Positions 26,346-34,766 are shown, counted from the first letter of the stretch. The stretch: 37,918 nt of DNA from an uncultured SAR86 cluster bacterium (GCA_902562135.1 CACESE010000001.1:94181-132098); one strand, 5' to 3'. The notes: generated by a model not told the origin, from the sequence alone. Numbers and translations: made by a program.

Positions 26346-27685
26346 TAGCTAATATCTAGAACATTCTTTAAGTAATTTATAGAAATATCACCTTCATAAA
26401 AGTTAGGTTCCTTCATGATTATTTCTTGAAGATCTTTGTTGGTCTTAATGCCATCAACAAAAAACTCTTCTAAAGCAAAAGACATTCTTCTGATAGCTGA
26501 TTTTCTGTCATGAGAAAAGGCACAAATTTTTGCAATCAATGCATCATAATGCGGAGAAACTGTATAGCCAGCATATAAGTGTGAATCAACTCTTACTCCA
26601 ATTCCACCGGGAGGATCATATTCAGTTACTTTCCCTGGAGACGGAATAAAAGTCTCTGGATCTTCTGCATTGATCCTGCATTCAATCGCATGGCCATATT
26701 TTTTTATGTCCTTCTGTTTTATAGAAAGCTTTTCTCCCGCAGCAGTTTCTATTTGCAGTTTTACCAAATCTATATTTGTGATCATTTCAGTCACTGTATG
26801 CTCCACTTGAAGCCTAGTATTCATTTCTATGAAATAAAACTCAGAGTCTTTATATAAAAATTCAAATGTTCCAACGCCTTTGTATTTCATTTTTTTTAAA
26901 CAATTTAAACAAAGTTCGAATAGTTCCTCTTTTTTTGATTTATCTAAATTCCAAGCCGGAGCTTCCTCAATTATCTTTTGATTTTTTCTTTGAACTGAAC
27001 AATCTCTTTCAAAAAAATGAAGAGCATTTCCATGATTATCTGCAATCACTTGAACTTCTATGTGTCTTGGATTTTCAATAAATTTTTCAAGGTAAATTTC
27101 ATCACTTCCAAAACTATTTAAGGCTTCTTGTTGTGTTATTCGCATACTTGATAGAAGTTCAGATTCTTCCCTAACAATTTTGATTCCTTTCCCACCACCA
27201 CCAGCAGCAGCTTTAATTAATAATGGATACCCAATAGAATTAGCAATATCAATAGTTTCTCTATTGGTTGCCGAAACTCTTCCACTTCCGGGAACACATT
27301 GCAAACCTGCGGAGGTTGCCATTTCTTTAGCTGAAATTTTATTTCCCATAGTTCTTATGGACTCTGGATCTGGGCCTATAAATGTATATCCACTAGCTAC
27401 AACTTGTTCCGCAAAGTGATCATTTTCAGCTAAGAAACCAACCCCAGGATGTATTGCATCTGCGCCTGATACTTCACATGCGCTTATTAACGCAGGAATA
27501 TTTAAATAGCTTTTATTTGATTGTGCTGGGCCAATGCATATAGCTTCATCAGCCATTTTGACGTGTTTAAGTTCTTTGTCCGGTTCTGAGTAAACCGCGA
27601 CAGATTTTATTCCCATTTCTTTGCAGGCTTTAAGTACGCGAAGAGCTATCTCACCTCTATTGGCAATTAATATTTTCTCAAACAT
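26345..27685 (-). CDS. accC: Acetyl-CoA carboxylase, biotin carboxylase subunit
   Basis: A 446-residue ATP-grasp enzyme that carboxylates the biotin on AccB. Features in order are [19 protein letters not shown], the glycine-rich ATP loop [63 protein letters not shown] and RINAEDP. The length matches E. coli AccC (449). It follows accB by two bases and its stop shares a base with the leuS start. The carboxyltransferase genes accA and accD are not in the window, as usual. Confidence 0.97.
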   Translation of the reverse strand: MFEKILIANRGEIALRVLKACKEMGIKSVAVYSEPDKELKHVKMADEAICIGPAQSNKSYLNIPALISACEVSGADAIHPGVGFLAENDHFAEQVVASGYTFIGPDPESIRTMGNKISAKEMATSAGLQCVPGSGRVSATNRETIDIANSIGYPLLIKAAAGGGGKGIKIVREESELLSSMRITQQEALNSFGSDEIYLEKFIENPRHIEVQVIADNHGNALHFFERDCSVQRKNQKIIEEAPAWNLDKSKKEELFELCLNCLKKMKYKGVGTFEFLYKDSEFYFIEMNTRLQVEHTVTEMITNIDLVKLQIETAAGEKLSIKQKDIKKYGHAIECRINAEDPETFIPSPGKVTEYDPPGGIGVRVDSHLYAGYTVSPHYDALIAKICAFSHDRKSAIRRMSFALEEFFVDGIKTNKDLQEIIMKEPNFYEGDISINYLKNVLDIS

Positions 27686-27687
27686 TT

Positions 27688-28152
27688 TTATTCTATGATG
27701 AATAGAGTTTGTCCAAATTCGACAGGCTCTGCATCTTCAGGGATTATTTCCACAATTGTTCCGCCAAAATCAGCCTTTACTTCATTCATCATTTTCATTG
27801 CTTCGATAATGCAGAGGACGTCTCCTTCCTTAACGCTATCACCGACCTTAACAAAAGTATCGGCGCCTGGATTTGGAGCTCCATAAAAGGTTCCCACCAT
27901 TGGCGATTTTATTTCTTTACCGGAAACCTTCTTGGTTTCTTCATCATTTGTCTCAACATCTTTAACCCCTGTCTCTTCCATAACAGGACTATTTTTTTCT
28001 GGAACTTGAATTGCAGGAGCGGTCATTAACGCTTGAGATACACTTCCAGCTTTAACTAATTTAACTGATTCTTCTCCTTCCTTTATTTCTATTTCGTTAA
28101 GGTTTGAGCTTTCTAACATCTCAATCAATTTTTTTACCTTTCTTATATCCAT
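27688..28152 (-). CDS. accB: Acetyl-CoA carboxylase, biotin carboxyl carrier protein
   Basis: A 154-residue BCCP. The N-terminal [20 protein letters not shown] segment is typical, a Pro/Ala/Glu-rich linker follows (about 40-75), and the biotinyl domain ends with the lysine acceptor in [15 protein letters not shown] and the [11 protein letters not shown] terminus. It carries carboxybiotin between AccC and the carboxyltransferase. Its ATG abuts the aroQ stop (TAA then ATG), giving the widespread aroQ-accB-accC operon. Confidence 0.97.
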   Translation of the reverse strand: MDIRKVKKLIEMLESSNLNEIEIKEGEESVKLVKAGSVSQALMTAPAIQVPEKNSPVMEETGVKDVETNDEETKKVSGKEIKSPMVGTFYGAPNPGADTFVKVGDSVKEGDVLCIIEAMKMMNEVKADFGGTIVEIIPEDAEPVEFGQTLFIIE

Positions 28153-28596
28153 TTATAAATCTCCAATTCTTTTAATTGCAAAATCTAGAGCGCAAGTGTA
28201 ACTTTCTTCACCTAATCCGGAAATAACTCCTAGTGAAATGTCTGAAAAAAAAGATTTTTCTCTGAAACTTTCTCTTCCAAAAATGTTACTTATATGAATC
28301 TCTATCATTGGTATGTTTACTCCTAAAATCGCGTCTCTTAAAGCTACACTGGTATGAGTAAATGCTCCTGGATTGAAGAGAATGATTTTTACGTTGCTTT
28401 TTTTAGCTTCTTGGATTTTATCCACTAGCTCATGTTCAGCGTTGCTTTGAAAGCATATAAGATTTAGATTGTTTTCAGCGGCTTGAGCAGAAAGTCTATC
28501 TTCAATTTCTTCCAAAGTGCTATCTCCATAAATATCTTTCTCTCTTGAACCAAGAAGATTTAAATTTGGACCATTCAAAAGAAGTATTTTAGTCAT
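28153..28596 (-). CDS. aroQ: Type II 3-dehydroquinate dehydratase
   Basis: A 147-residue type II dehydroquinase of the shikimate pathway. It begins MTKILLLNGPNLNLLGSREK and keeps the active-site segments LVDKIQEA, ILFNPGAFTHTSVALRDAI, and the HISNIFGRESFREKS block (family HxSN...RE.FR). The ATG at 28596 is preferred over an in-frame TTG two codons upstream because the family starts just before KILxLNGPNLN. A near-consensus promoter ends eight bases before this ATG. It leads aroQ-accB-accC-leuS-lptE-holA. Confidence 0.95.
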   Translation of the reverse strand: MTKILLLNGPNLNLLGSREKDIYGDSTLEEIEDRLSAQAAENNLNLICFQSNAEHELVDKIQEAKKSNVKIILFNPGAFTHTSVALRDAILGVNIPMIEIHISNIFGRESFREKSFFSDISLGVISGLGEESYTCALDFAIKRIGDL

Positions 28597-28604
28597 AATC
28601 AAGG

Positions 28605-28633
28605 ATTTTAAGAGATTTTAAATGTTATTTCAA
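28605..28633 (-). promoter_or_regulatory. Sigma-70-type promoter of the aroQ-acc-leuS operon
   Basis: Read on the minus strand, TTGAAA (28628-28633) and TAAAAT (28605-28610) are separated by exactly 17 bases, the best-formed promoter in the window. The -10 box ends eight bases before the aroQ ATG, so the predicted 5' leader is about two bases and carries no Shine-Dalgarno sequence. Confidence 0.7.
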
Positions 28634-28653
28634 AGAAATTAAAAGGAGAAATA

Positions 28654-29064
28654 TTACAAATTTATTTTTTTTTCTTCTTTCTTGTAACAATAGCTGTTAT
28701 CAAAACACCCTTGATATTCTATGTAAATATTTTTTCTTGGAACAGTGTCTAGAAGTTTGAAGCTTATATTGAAATCTTCATTTAAAACTGGTTGATAACC
28801 AAAAAAGTCGTCCACAATATTAGTAATTGATCCATCAAGTTCAAAAGAGTAATTAATTGTTCCTTCGTATATTTTAATTTTATTCTTATAAAGATATACG
28901 CCTTCAAAAAGTTGGAAATTTATTGTTACCTGATCTTCTTCATTTTCTATAAAAAGTTTTATAGCTTCATCTACCGAAGGTGGTCGTTCGCCTAATAATG
29001 CGGTTGAACTTAAATGCATAGAAAAAGTCATAGATAAGATAAAAAATTTTTTTATTAGGTACAT
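28654..29064 (-). CDS. Free-standing DsbD N-terminal (alpha) domain, exported
   Basis: A 136-residue protein with a signal peptide (about 1-22, ending near SSTALLG) and one domain that closely follows the immunoglobulin-like periplasmic alpha domain of DsbD. The segments VTINFQLFEGVYLYKNKI and IEYQGCFDNSYCYKKE correspond to E. coli nDsbD (DGYYLYRKQI and YQGCADAGFCYPPE). The redox pair is C120 and C126, with the same C-X5-C spacing. nDsbD passes electrons from the DsbD membrane part to DsbC, CcmG and other periplasmic thiol proteins. Here the protein stops right after the domain; the eight-helix beta and thioredoxin gamma domains are not encoded nearby. The gene has its own probable promoter. 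Confidence 0.82.
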   Translation of the reverse strand: MYLIKKFFILSMTFSMHLSSTALLGERPPSVDEAIKLFIENEEDQVTINFQLFEGVYLYKNKIKIYEGTINYSFELDGSITNIVDDFFGYQPVLNEDFNISFKLLDTVPRKNIYIEYQGCFDNSYCYKKEEKKINL

Positions 29065-29137
29065 TAAAGGAAATTCTAATAAAATACGTGGAAATCTAAA
29101 AAATTATATAAAAATTTGCCAAATTTCAAAAAAAATA
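29065..29137. promoter_or_regulatory. Divergent promoter region, DsbD-alpha gene and ilvD
   Basis: On the minus strand, TAGAAT (29073-29078) ends eight bases before the ATG at 29064, with TTTAGA 16 bases further upstream as a possible -35. On the plus strand, TATAAA near 29107-29112 would give ilvD a leader of roughly 20 bases. The region is about 85 percent A and T, so -10 calls are weak on their own. Confidence 0.4.
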
Positions 29138-30802
29138 ATGGATAAAAAAAGGAAATTTTCTTCTCCTTTAGTGGATGGACCAGAGCAAGCAGCTTCAAGA
29201 TCTATGTTGAGAGCAGCTGGATTTGAAGATGATGACTTTAACAGACCTCAAATTGGAGTTGCTTCTACTTGGTCTATGGTGACTCCATGTAATATGCATA
29301 TTAATGACTTAGCTGGGTTAGTTTGTGATTCGATTGATGCGAACAATCTAAAGTCCGTGCTGTTTAATACGATTACCATATCTGATGGAATATCTATGGG
29401 AACTTTGGGCATGAGGTATTCTTTAGTTTCTAGAGAAGTGATTGCAGACTCAATTGAAACCGTTGTTGGTTGTCAATCGTTTGATGGCGTTGTCGCCATT
29501 GGTGGTTGCGATAAAAATATGCCTGGATGTCTAATAGGCCTTGGTAGACTCAACAGACCCTCAATTTTTGTTTACGGTGGATCAATTAGGCCCGGCGCAA
29601 ATCATTCTGATTTGGTTACTGTAATGGAGGGTATAGGAAGTTATACAAGTAATAAGATTTCAGAAGACGAGTTAATTGCTATTGAAAAAACCGCTTTACC
29701 AGGACCTGGTTCTTGTGGCGGAATGTATACGGCAAATACTATGGCCTCTGCAATTGAAGCTTTGGGGATGAGTTTACCTGGAAGCAGTTCTCAAGATGCT
29801 GTTTCTGAAGAAAAAAAAATAGATTGTAAAAACATTGGTGCTGCAATTAATAATCTTTTAGATAAAGATATAAAGCCCTCAGATATTATGACTAGAGAGG
29901 CTTTTGAAAATTCTATCAGAGTAATCATAGCTTTAGGCGGCTCGACAAATGCAGTACTTCACTTATTAGCTATGGCTCATACGGTAGGCGTTACTTTAAA
30001 AATTGAGGATTTCGAGGAAATAGGCAAGACCAGTCCAGTCCTTGCTGATCTTAGGCCCTCTGGACATTATCTAATGTCTGAACTAAATGAAATTGGAGGG
30101 GTACAGCCTTTGATGAAAATGCTCATGGAGGAAGGGTTGCTAAATACTGGATGTTTAACAGTAACTGGTAAAACACTTGAAGAAAATTTAGAGGATGTAA
30201 AAGCATACCCTAAAAATCAAAAAATCATTTCTCCTGTTTCATCTCCTTTAAAAAAAGATAGTCATTTAAAAATTTTAAAAGGTAATCTTGCAGAAGAAGG
30301 AGCGGTTGCAAAAATTACTGGTAAAGAAGGGACAAGTTTTACAGGCAAAGCTAGAGTTTTTAATTCGGAGGAGGAGACTTTAGAAGCTATTTATAATTCA
30401 AAAATTAATGCTGGAGATGTCATAGTAGTAAGGTATGAAGGACCCGTTGGCGGTCCGGGAATGAGGGAAATGCTTAAACCGACTTCAGCAATTATGGGAA
30501 AGGATATGGGAGATAAAGTCGCATTTATAACTGATGGGAGGTTTTCTGGTGGGTCACACGGATTTGTAGTTGGCCACATTACTCCTGAAGCAGCCAAAGG
30601 AGGTCTCATCGGATTATTGGAAGACGGAGATGAAATTACAATCGATGCTATAAAAGGAAGAATTGATGCAAACCTATCTGATGAAGAGATTGAGAAAAGA
30701 AAAAAATCTTGGATCAATCCAAAACCCTATACAAAAAGAGGCGTCCTTTCAAAATACGCAAAAGTTGTAAGTTCTGCTTCATTAGGAGCGATTACAGATT
30801 AA
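29138..30802 (+). CDS. ilvD: Dihydroxy-acid dehydratase (short form)
   Basis: A 554-residue IlvD catalysing dehydration of dihydroxy acids to 2-oxo acids in valine and isoleucine synthesis. The iron-sulfur cysteines can be placed at C51 (MVTPCNMH), C124 (GGCDKNMPGC) and C193 (GSCGGMYTANTM). The catalytic-serine loop is GRFSGGSHGFVVGHITPEA. It is about 60 residues shorter than the roughly 616-residue E. coli enzyme, resembling the short type known from cyanobacteria and plants, for which a 2Fe-2S cluster held by three cysteines has been described. Cluster type here is inferred from length and cysteine positions. Confidence 0.95.
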   Translation: MDKKRKFSSPLVDGPEQAASRSMLRAAGFEDDDFNRPQIGVASTWSMVTPCNMHINDLAGLVCDSIDANNLKSVLFNTITISDGISMGTLGMRYSLVSREVIADSIETVVGCQSFDGVVAIGGCDKNMPGCLIGLGRLNRPSIFVYGGSIRPGANHSDLVTVMEGIGSYTSNKISEDELIAIEKTALPGPGSCGGMYTANTMASAIEALGMSLPGSSSQDAVSEEKKIDCKNIGAAINNLLDKDIKPSDIMTREAFENSIRVIIALGGSTNAVLHLLAMAHTVGVTLKIEDFEEIGKTSPVLADLRPSGHYLMSELNEIGGVQPLMKMLMEEGLLNTGCLTVTGKTLEENLEDVKAYPKNQKIISPVSSPLKKDSHLKILKGNLAEEGAVAKITGKEGTSFTGKARVFNSEEETLEAIYNSKINAGDVIVVRYEGPVGGPGMREMLKPTSAIMGKDMGDKVAFITDGRFSGGSHGFVVGHITPEAAKGGLIGLLEDGDEITIDAIKGRIDANLSDEEIEKRKKSWINPKPYTKRGVLSKYAKVVSSASLGAITD

Positions 30803-30829
30803 AAAACTTTAAAAAATTTTTTTTTCCAT

Positions 30830-30835
30830 CATAAT
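30830..30835 (+). promoter_or_regulatory. -10 element of trxA
   Basis: CATAAT ends six bases before the trxA ATG at 30842, so the predicted transcription start coincides with the start codon. TTTAAA at 30808-30813 is a weak -35 candidate at 16 bases. No Shine-Dalgarno sequence precedes the ATG. Confidence 0.45.
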
Positions 30836-30841
30836 CTTTAC

Positions 30842-31165
30842 ATGAGTGAAATTATTGAATTGAACGACGAAAACTTTGAAGAACAGTTATCTGCAACGGA
30901 TAAACCTGTATTAGTAGATTATTGGGCTGAATGGTGTGGTCCTTGCAAAATGGTAGCTCCTATATTAGAGGAATTATCTGGTGAGTTAGAAGATAAATTA
31001 GTTATAGCTAAGTTAGACGTCGATAACAACAAAGATTCTGCTATAAAACAAAAGGTAATGAGCATTCCTACGTTAATTCTATTCAAAAACGGAGAGGCAA
31101 TAGATCAAAGAATTGGTGCTTTGACTAAAAATCAGTTGATGGATTTTTTAAATCAACATATTTAA
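30842..31165 (+). CDS. trxA: Thioredoxin 1
   Basis: A 107-residue cytoplasmic thioredoxin with the active site WAEWCGPCKM (C32 and C35), the conserved VDYWA strand, the KVMSIPTLILFKNG segment with its cis-proline, and a canonical length. It reduces disulfides in ribonucleotide reductase, peroxidases and other proteins using thioredoxin reductase. It lies upstream of rho, a linkage conserved across gammaproteobacteria. Confidence 0.97.
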   Translation: MSEIIELNDENFEEQLSATDKPVLVDYWAEWCGPCKMVAPILEELSGELEDKLVIAKLDVDNNKDSAIKQKVMSIPTLILFKNGEAIDQRIGALTKNQLMDFLNQHI

Positions 31166-31269
31166 ATATTTACTAGACGTATTTAATTTTAAGTGCTAGA
31201 TTTGCTCAGTAACTTTCAGTTACGAATTAAATTCCAGTAATTTTTTTTCATTTTAATTAAAAAAATCAT
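31166..31269 (+). promoter_or_regulatory. trxA-rho intergenic leader with an inverted repeat
   Basis: This 104-base spacer is the longest after the 6S region. It holds a perfect six-base inverted repeat, GTAACT-TTC-AGTTAC (31209-31223), and an extended -10-like element TGCTAGATT (31193-31201), which would place rho transcription start just before the repeat. The repeat is not followed directly by a T-run, so it does not look like an intrinsic terminator. In E. coli the rho leader mediates autoregulation; whether this leader does so is inference. Confidence 0.35.
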
Positions 31270-32532
31270 ATGCATTTAGGCGAACTTAAAGCCAAACCCA
31301 TAGAAGAACTAATCGGTATAGCCGAAAATATGGGTATCGAAAATATTGCTAGGTCAAAAAAGCAAGACGTAATTTTCAATATTCTAAAATCTCACTCAAA
31401 AAGTGGGGAAGACATTGAAGGTGAGGGTGTATTAGAAATATTAAACGATGGATTCGGCTTTCTAAGATCTCCAACTTCTTCATATTTGGCAGGGCCAGAC
31501 GATATTTATGTTTCTCCTAGTCAAATTAGAAGGTTTGGATTAAAAACTGGAGATTCTATTTCAGGGAAAATAAGACCTCCCAAAGATGGAGAAAGATATT
31601 TTGCTTTATTGAAAATTGATCTAATTAATTACGAAGGAACGGATAAAACAAAATCAAAATTAGCTTTTGAAAACTTAACCCCTTTATTTCCTGAAGAGAG
31701 ATTGGTTATGGAGTCTGGTAACGGAACCACTGAAGATTTATCGGCAAGAATTATTGACTTAATTTCTCCGACAGGAAAAGGCCAAAGAGGACTCATTGTT
31801 TCGCCGCCAAAAGCAGGAAAAACTTTGCTTTTGCAAAGCATAGCTCACTCTATAGAAAAAAATAGTCCAGATAGTATCTTAATGGTCTTATTGATAGATG
31901 AAAGACCAGAAGAGGTAACTGACATGACCAGGTCTGTGAAAGGAGAAGTAATTGCAAGTACGTTTGACGAACCTCCTTCTCGTCATGTTCAAGTAGCTGA
32001 AATGGCTATTGCAAAAGCAAGACGTTTGGTCGAGTCAGGAAATGATGTCATCATTCTTCTAGATTCAATCACAAGATTAGGAAGAGCCTACAACTCAACA
32101 CAAGCATCTTCTGGAAAAATTCTAACCGGTGGTGTAGATGCAAATGCATTAGAAAAACCGAAAAGATTTTTTGGGGCGGCTAGAAATATAGAAAATGGCG
32201 GGAGTCTAACAATCATTGCAACTGCATTAGTTGATACAGGTTCTAGAATGGATGAGGTAATTTATGAAGAATTCAAAGGAACAGGTAATCAGGAAATTCA
32301 CCTGGATAGGTCTATAGCAGAAAAAAGAATCTTTCCGGCTATCAATATAAGAAGATCTGGAACTAGGAGGGAGGAGTTGATTACTGAAGAAATAGATTTA
32401 GCAAGAATAAATATCCTTCGAAAATTACTTCACGAAATGGAAGATATTACAGCCACAGAATGGTTAATAGACAAACTCAGAAAGCATAAAACTAATAATG
32501 AGTTTTTCGACTCAATGAAAAAAGCTAAATAG
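31270..32532 (+). CDS. rho: Transcription termination factor Rho
   Basis: A 420-residue Rho hexameric RNA helicase that ends transcription at C-rich unstructured sites. The N-terminal helical domain begins [19 protein letters not shown]. The cold-shock-like RNA-binding domain carries [16 protein letters not shown] and the [19 protein letters not shown] block. The motor domain has the Walker [12 protein letters not shown], the Walker B region [16 protein letters not shown], and the Q- and R-loop segment [20 protein letters not shown]. The length matches E. coli Rho (419). Its end overlaps convergent rsmD by eight bases. Confidence 0.98.
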   Translation: MHLGELKAKPIEELIGIAENMGIENIARSKKQDVIFNILKSHSKSGEDIEGEGVLEILNDGFGFLRSPTSSYLAGPDDIYVSPSQIRRFGLKTGDSISGKIRPPKDGERYFALLKIDLINYEGTDKTKSKLAFENLTPLFPEERLVMESGNGTTEDLSARIIDLISPTGKGQRGLIVSPPKAGKTLLLQSIAHSIEKNSPDSILMVLLIDERPEEVTDMTRSVKGEVIASTFDEPPSRHVQVAEMAIAKARRLVESGNDVIILLDSITRLGRAYNSTQASSGKILTGGVDANALEKPKRFFGAARNIENGGSLTIIATALVDTGSRMDEVIYEEFKGTGNQEIHLDRSIAEKRIFPAINIRRSGTRREELITEEIDLARINILRKLLHEMEDITATEWLIDKLRKHKTNNEFFDSMKKAK

Positions 32533-33094
32533 TTTTGACCTTTAGAAGTCTGTAACATTTTCTTCCCATCGTTTTTTTCTTTACAACTTCAAATTCTTTT
32601 TCTATAAAGCTTAGGTCCAAATTCGACTCGGATTCCAGATAAAAAATTGTTTTTTCAAAATGAATTTTCGTTTTGGCTAAACAATCAAACACTTCTTTGA
32701 TTAAGTTTTGATTAAAAGGAGGGTCAATAAAAATTATATCGTAAAGATTATTTAGAGCATTTAGTTTGAACCAATCTCTGAAGTCTTTGTTGTAGATTAT
32801 CGAGTTAACTTCCCCTTTCAAATCTTTCAATGTGTTATCAAGATTTTTCGCAAAAATTTTTTCCTTTTCTAAAAAGTCTACTCTAGAAGCTCCGCGAGAT
32901 AATGCTTCAATCCCCATAGCTCCGGTGCCCGCGAAAAGATCTAAACAACTATATCCAGATAAATCATTATCCAACCAGTTAAATACAGTTTCTTTGGCCC
33001 TGTCTGGTGTGGGGCGCAAGTTAGAATCTAAAGGAAAGGAAATTTTTTTTCCTTTCCATTTTCCTCCAATTACTCTGATGTTCCCTTTTTCCAT
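32525..33094 (-). CDS. rsmD: 16S rRNA (guanine-966-N2)-methyltransferase RsmD
   Basis: A 189-residue (ATG 33094) SAM-dependent methyltransferase modifying G966 of 16S rRNA. Motifs are [16 protein letters not shown] at the N-terminus, [15 protein letters not shown], the SAM motif [20 protein letters not shown], and catalytic [12 protein letters not shown]. An upstream in-frame ATG at 33154 would add 20 residues with no family match and would overlap the divergent flavin reductase, so 33094 is chosen. Confidence 0.94.
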   Translation of the reverse strand: MEKGNIRVIGGKWKGKKISFPLDSNLRPTPDRAKETVFNWLDNDLSGYSCLDLFAGTGAMGIEALSRGASRVDFLEKEKIFAKNLDNTLKDLKGEVNSIIYNKDFRDWFKLNALNNLYDIIFIDPPFNQNLIKEVFDCLAKTKIHFEKTIFYLESESNLDLSFIEKEFEVVKKKTMGRKCYRLLKVKTI

Positions 33095-33148
33095 CTTAGT
33101 TCCAAATGAATTATGATAGCGGTTAAGATTATTTTTTATAAAAAGCTT
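33095..33148. promoter_or_regulatory. Divergent rsmD/flavin reductase promoter region
   Basis: On the plus strand TATAAA (33137-33142) ends six bases before the ATG at 33149, supporting that start over the upstream in-frame ATG at 33113 and predicting a leaderless message. On the minus strand CATAAT lies about 15 bases before the rsmD ATG. Confidence 0.45.
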
Positions 33149-33604
33149 ATGCAAGAAGAATTTTTACAAATCTTAAGAACTTTAAAACAAAATGTTTTTA
33201 TCATGACTTCGGGGCAAGAAAACAACAGATGTGCTGTGACCGTATCATCGGTGACATCACTATCCTTGGAACCGCCACTTATTATCGTTTGTATAAATAA
33301 AAATGCTTCGATGCACAAACTTTTAAAAAAAGACAATAAGTTTTGTTTGAATTTACTAAACAGTTCTCAAAAAGATCTTGCTAATTTATGTAGTAGTGAA
33401 CAGGATGGGGAGAGTAGATTTTCAAAGGGTCAGTGGCTAAAATACGATCCTTCTTATTTGAGCGACGCGCAGTCAAATATTTTCTGTACTATGGATGAAA
33501 TATATACTTTTAATAGTCATTCTTTGGTGGTTGGAAAAATTTATGAATTAAAACATTCGGGAACAAAAGATCCGTTAATTTATCAGGATGGTGACTATGA
33601 ATAA
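33149..33604 (+). CDS. Flavin reductase-like, FMN-binding split-barrel protein
   Basis: A 151-residue (ATG 33149) protein of the flavin_reduct/HpaC-like fold. Family features include AVTVSSVTSLSLEPPLIIVC near the start (the phosphate- and isoalloxazine-binding strand pair), NKFCLNLLNSSQKDLANLC, a central FSKGQWLKYD, and SHSLVVGKIYELKH near the end. Members reduce free FMN or FAD with NAD(P)H, often supplying a monooxygenase, or bind flavin themselves. No partner monooxygenase is adjacent. The last eight bases overlap the following DUF4399 gene, so the two are probably co-translated. Confidence 0.8.
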   Translation: MQEEFLQILRTLKQNVFIMTSGQENNRCAVTVSSVTSLSLEPPLIIVCINKNASMHKLLKKDNKFCLNLLNSSQKDLANLCSSEQDGESRFSKGQWLKYDPSYLSDAQSNIFCTMDEIYTFNSHSLVVGKIYELKHSGTKDPLIYQDGDYE

Positions 33605-33983
33605 AATTTTATTTACCTTTTTATTTTTTTCGATTTCGGCCTTCTCAGCAGAAGTTTACTTTGTAAGTCCTTCCGATGGAGATGAAGTATCTAGTCCTGT
33701 TGAAATAGTTTTTGGATTGAGGGGTATCGGAGTTGCACCAGCTGGAATAAATTTTCCTAACACAGGACACCATCACCTTTTAGTTGATCTTGATGCTTTA
33801 CCTAATTTGAATGAAAGTATTCCGGCAGACGAAAATCACATTCATTTTGGTAAAGGACAAACCCAAACACTCCTTGCTCTTGATCCGGGTGAACATACCT
33901 TGCAACTCTTGTTTGGAGATTGGATGCACGTGCCTCACACAGAGCCAATTTTTTCAGAAAAGATTAAAATCTTTGTAAAATAA
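33597..33983 (+). CDS. Exported DUF4399 domain protein
   Basis: A small protein (128 residues from the ATG at 33597) with a signal peptide (MNKILFTFLFFSISAFSA) and one DUF4399 domain. The signature is present: VSPSDGDEVSSPVEIVFGL, GIGVAPAGINFPNTGHHHLL with three histidines, and HIHFGKGQTQTLLALDPGEH. The clustered histidines could bind metal, but no function is established that I know of. An earlier ATG at 33588 is possible; 33597 gives a cleaner signal peptide. It overlaps the flavin reductase stop and ends 21 bases before convergent bamD. Confidence 0.85.
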   Translation: MNKILFTFLFFSISAFSAEVYFVSPSDGDEVSSPVEIVFGLRGIGVAPAGINFPNTGHHHLLVDLDALPNLNESIPADENHIHFGKGQTQTLLALDPGEHTLQLLFGDWMHVPHTEPIFSEKIKIFVK

Positions 33984-34004
33984 TTGTAATTACATGCTTC
34001 TTTC

Positions 34005-34766
34005 TTAAGCTTTCTCCTTATAGGATTTAAGGATTTCTTCAGCTTCTTTAGCTAAATCCTCTTTGCCAAGTTCTTTGTAAGCTAGGATAGAGATCTCTAA
34101 TGCTTTAACAACCTCTGGAGATTTAGACATATGTCTAATGATGTAGTTTGCTCTGTTCACGGCTGCTACATATGCTTTTCTTTCAATATAATATTCTGCT
34201 ATGTAAATTTCTTGTTTAGCAATCAGATTTCTTAGAAAAATCATCCTTTGTCTTGCATTGCCTGCGTATTCACTTTCAGGGTATCTTGTTAGAAATTCAC
34301 TTAAGTCATCAAAAGATTCTTTTGCTTTGCTAAGGTCTCTCTTGAAAGTCATGTCTCCAAGAAATGGAAGTTCACCAAAGAAATTTTTATCATCTGTGAA
34401 TTTTGCTAATCCCTTTAAGTAAAAAGCATAAGGCGTATTTGGATGCCTTGGGTGCAAGCTAATAAATCTTTCTGCAGCAGAAATAGCCGCATCGTATGAA
34501 GAATTTTTATAGTAAGCATAGATGAGCTCGGATTGAGCTTGTTCGGCGTATCTTCCAAAAGGGAATTGTCTTTCCAGTGTTTCTAAGCTAATTATTGCCA
34601 AAGCGTAATTGCCGGCTTTAAGTCTGCTCTGAGCTTGATCGTAAATGTCTTTTTCGATCATCTCGATAGTTATCTCCTCTTCAGGACTTGAATTACATCC
34701 AACAAAAAATGTTGACGCAAACGCAATCAAGAGCAATTTAAGAATTTTTTTCTTAGTAATAACCAT
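34005..34766 (-). CDS. bamD: Outer membrane assembly lipoprotein BamD
   Basis: A 253-residue lipoprotein (lipobox FVGC, Cys24) built from TPR-like repeats: YDQAQSRLKAGNYALAIISL, FPFGRYAEQAQSELIYAYYK, and further repeats including RHPNTPYAFYLKGLAKF and YPESEYAGNARQRM. BamD is the essential partner of BamA in inserting beta-barrel proteins. The gene is divergent from rluD, the conserved gammaproteobacterial arrangement, here with only 28 bases between start codons. An extended -10 element TGATAGAAT ends ten bases before its ATG. Confidence 0.95.
   Translation of the reverse strand: MVITKKKILKLLLIAFASTFFVGCNSSPEEEITIEMIEKDIYDQAQSRLKAGNYALAIISLETLERQFPFGRYAEQAQSELIYAYYKNSSYDAAISAAERFISLHPRHPNTPYAFYLKGLAKFTDDKNFFGELPFLGDMTFKRDLSKAKESFDDLSEFLTRYPESEYAGNARQRMIFLRNLIAKQEIYIAEYYIERKAYVAAVNRANYIIRHMSKSPEVVKALEISILAYKELGKEDLAKEAEEILKSYKEKA

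Noticed and set aside
28597-28602. TTG codon two codons upstream of the aroQ ATG as the start.
   Set aside because: The ATG at 28596 matches the family N-terminus and sits at the expected spacing from the promoter; TTG adds only two residues with no support.
30801-30829. ACTTTAAAAAATTTTTTTTT after ilvD as an intrinsic terminator.
   Set aside because: The possible stem is only A-T pairs with no GC core and simply reflects base composition; it overlaps the trxA promoter region.
33984-34004. GTAATTAC palindrome between the DUF4399 gene and bamD as a bidirectional terminator.
   Set aside because: It is eight bases with no loop and no strong T-run, and such AT palindromes are expected by chance in this composition.
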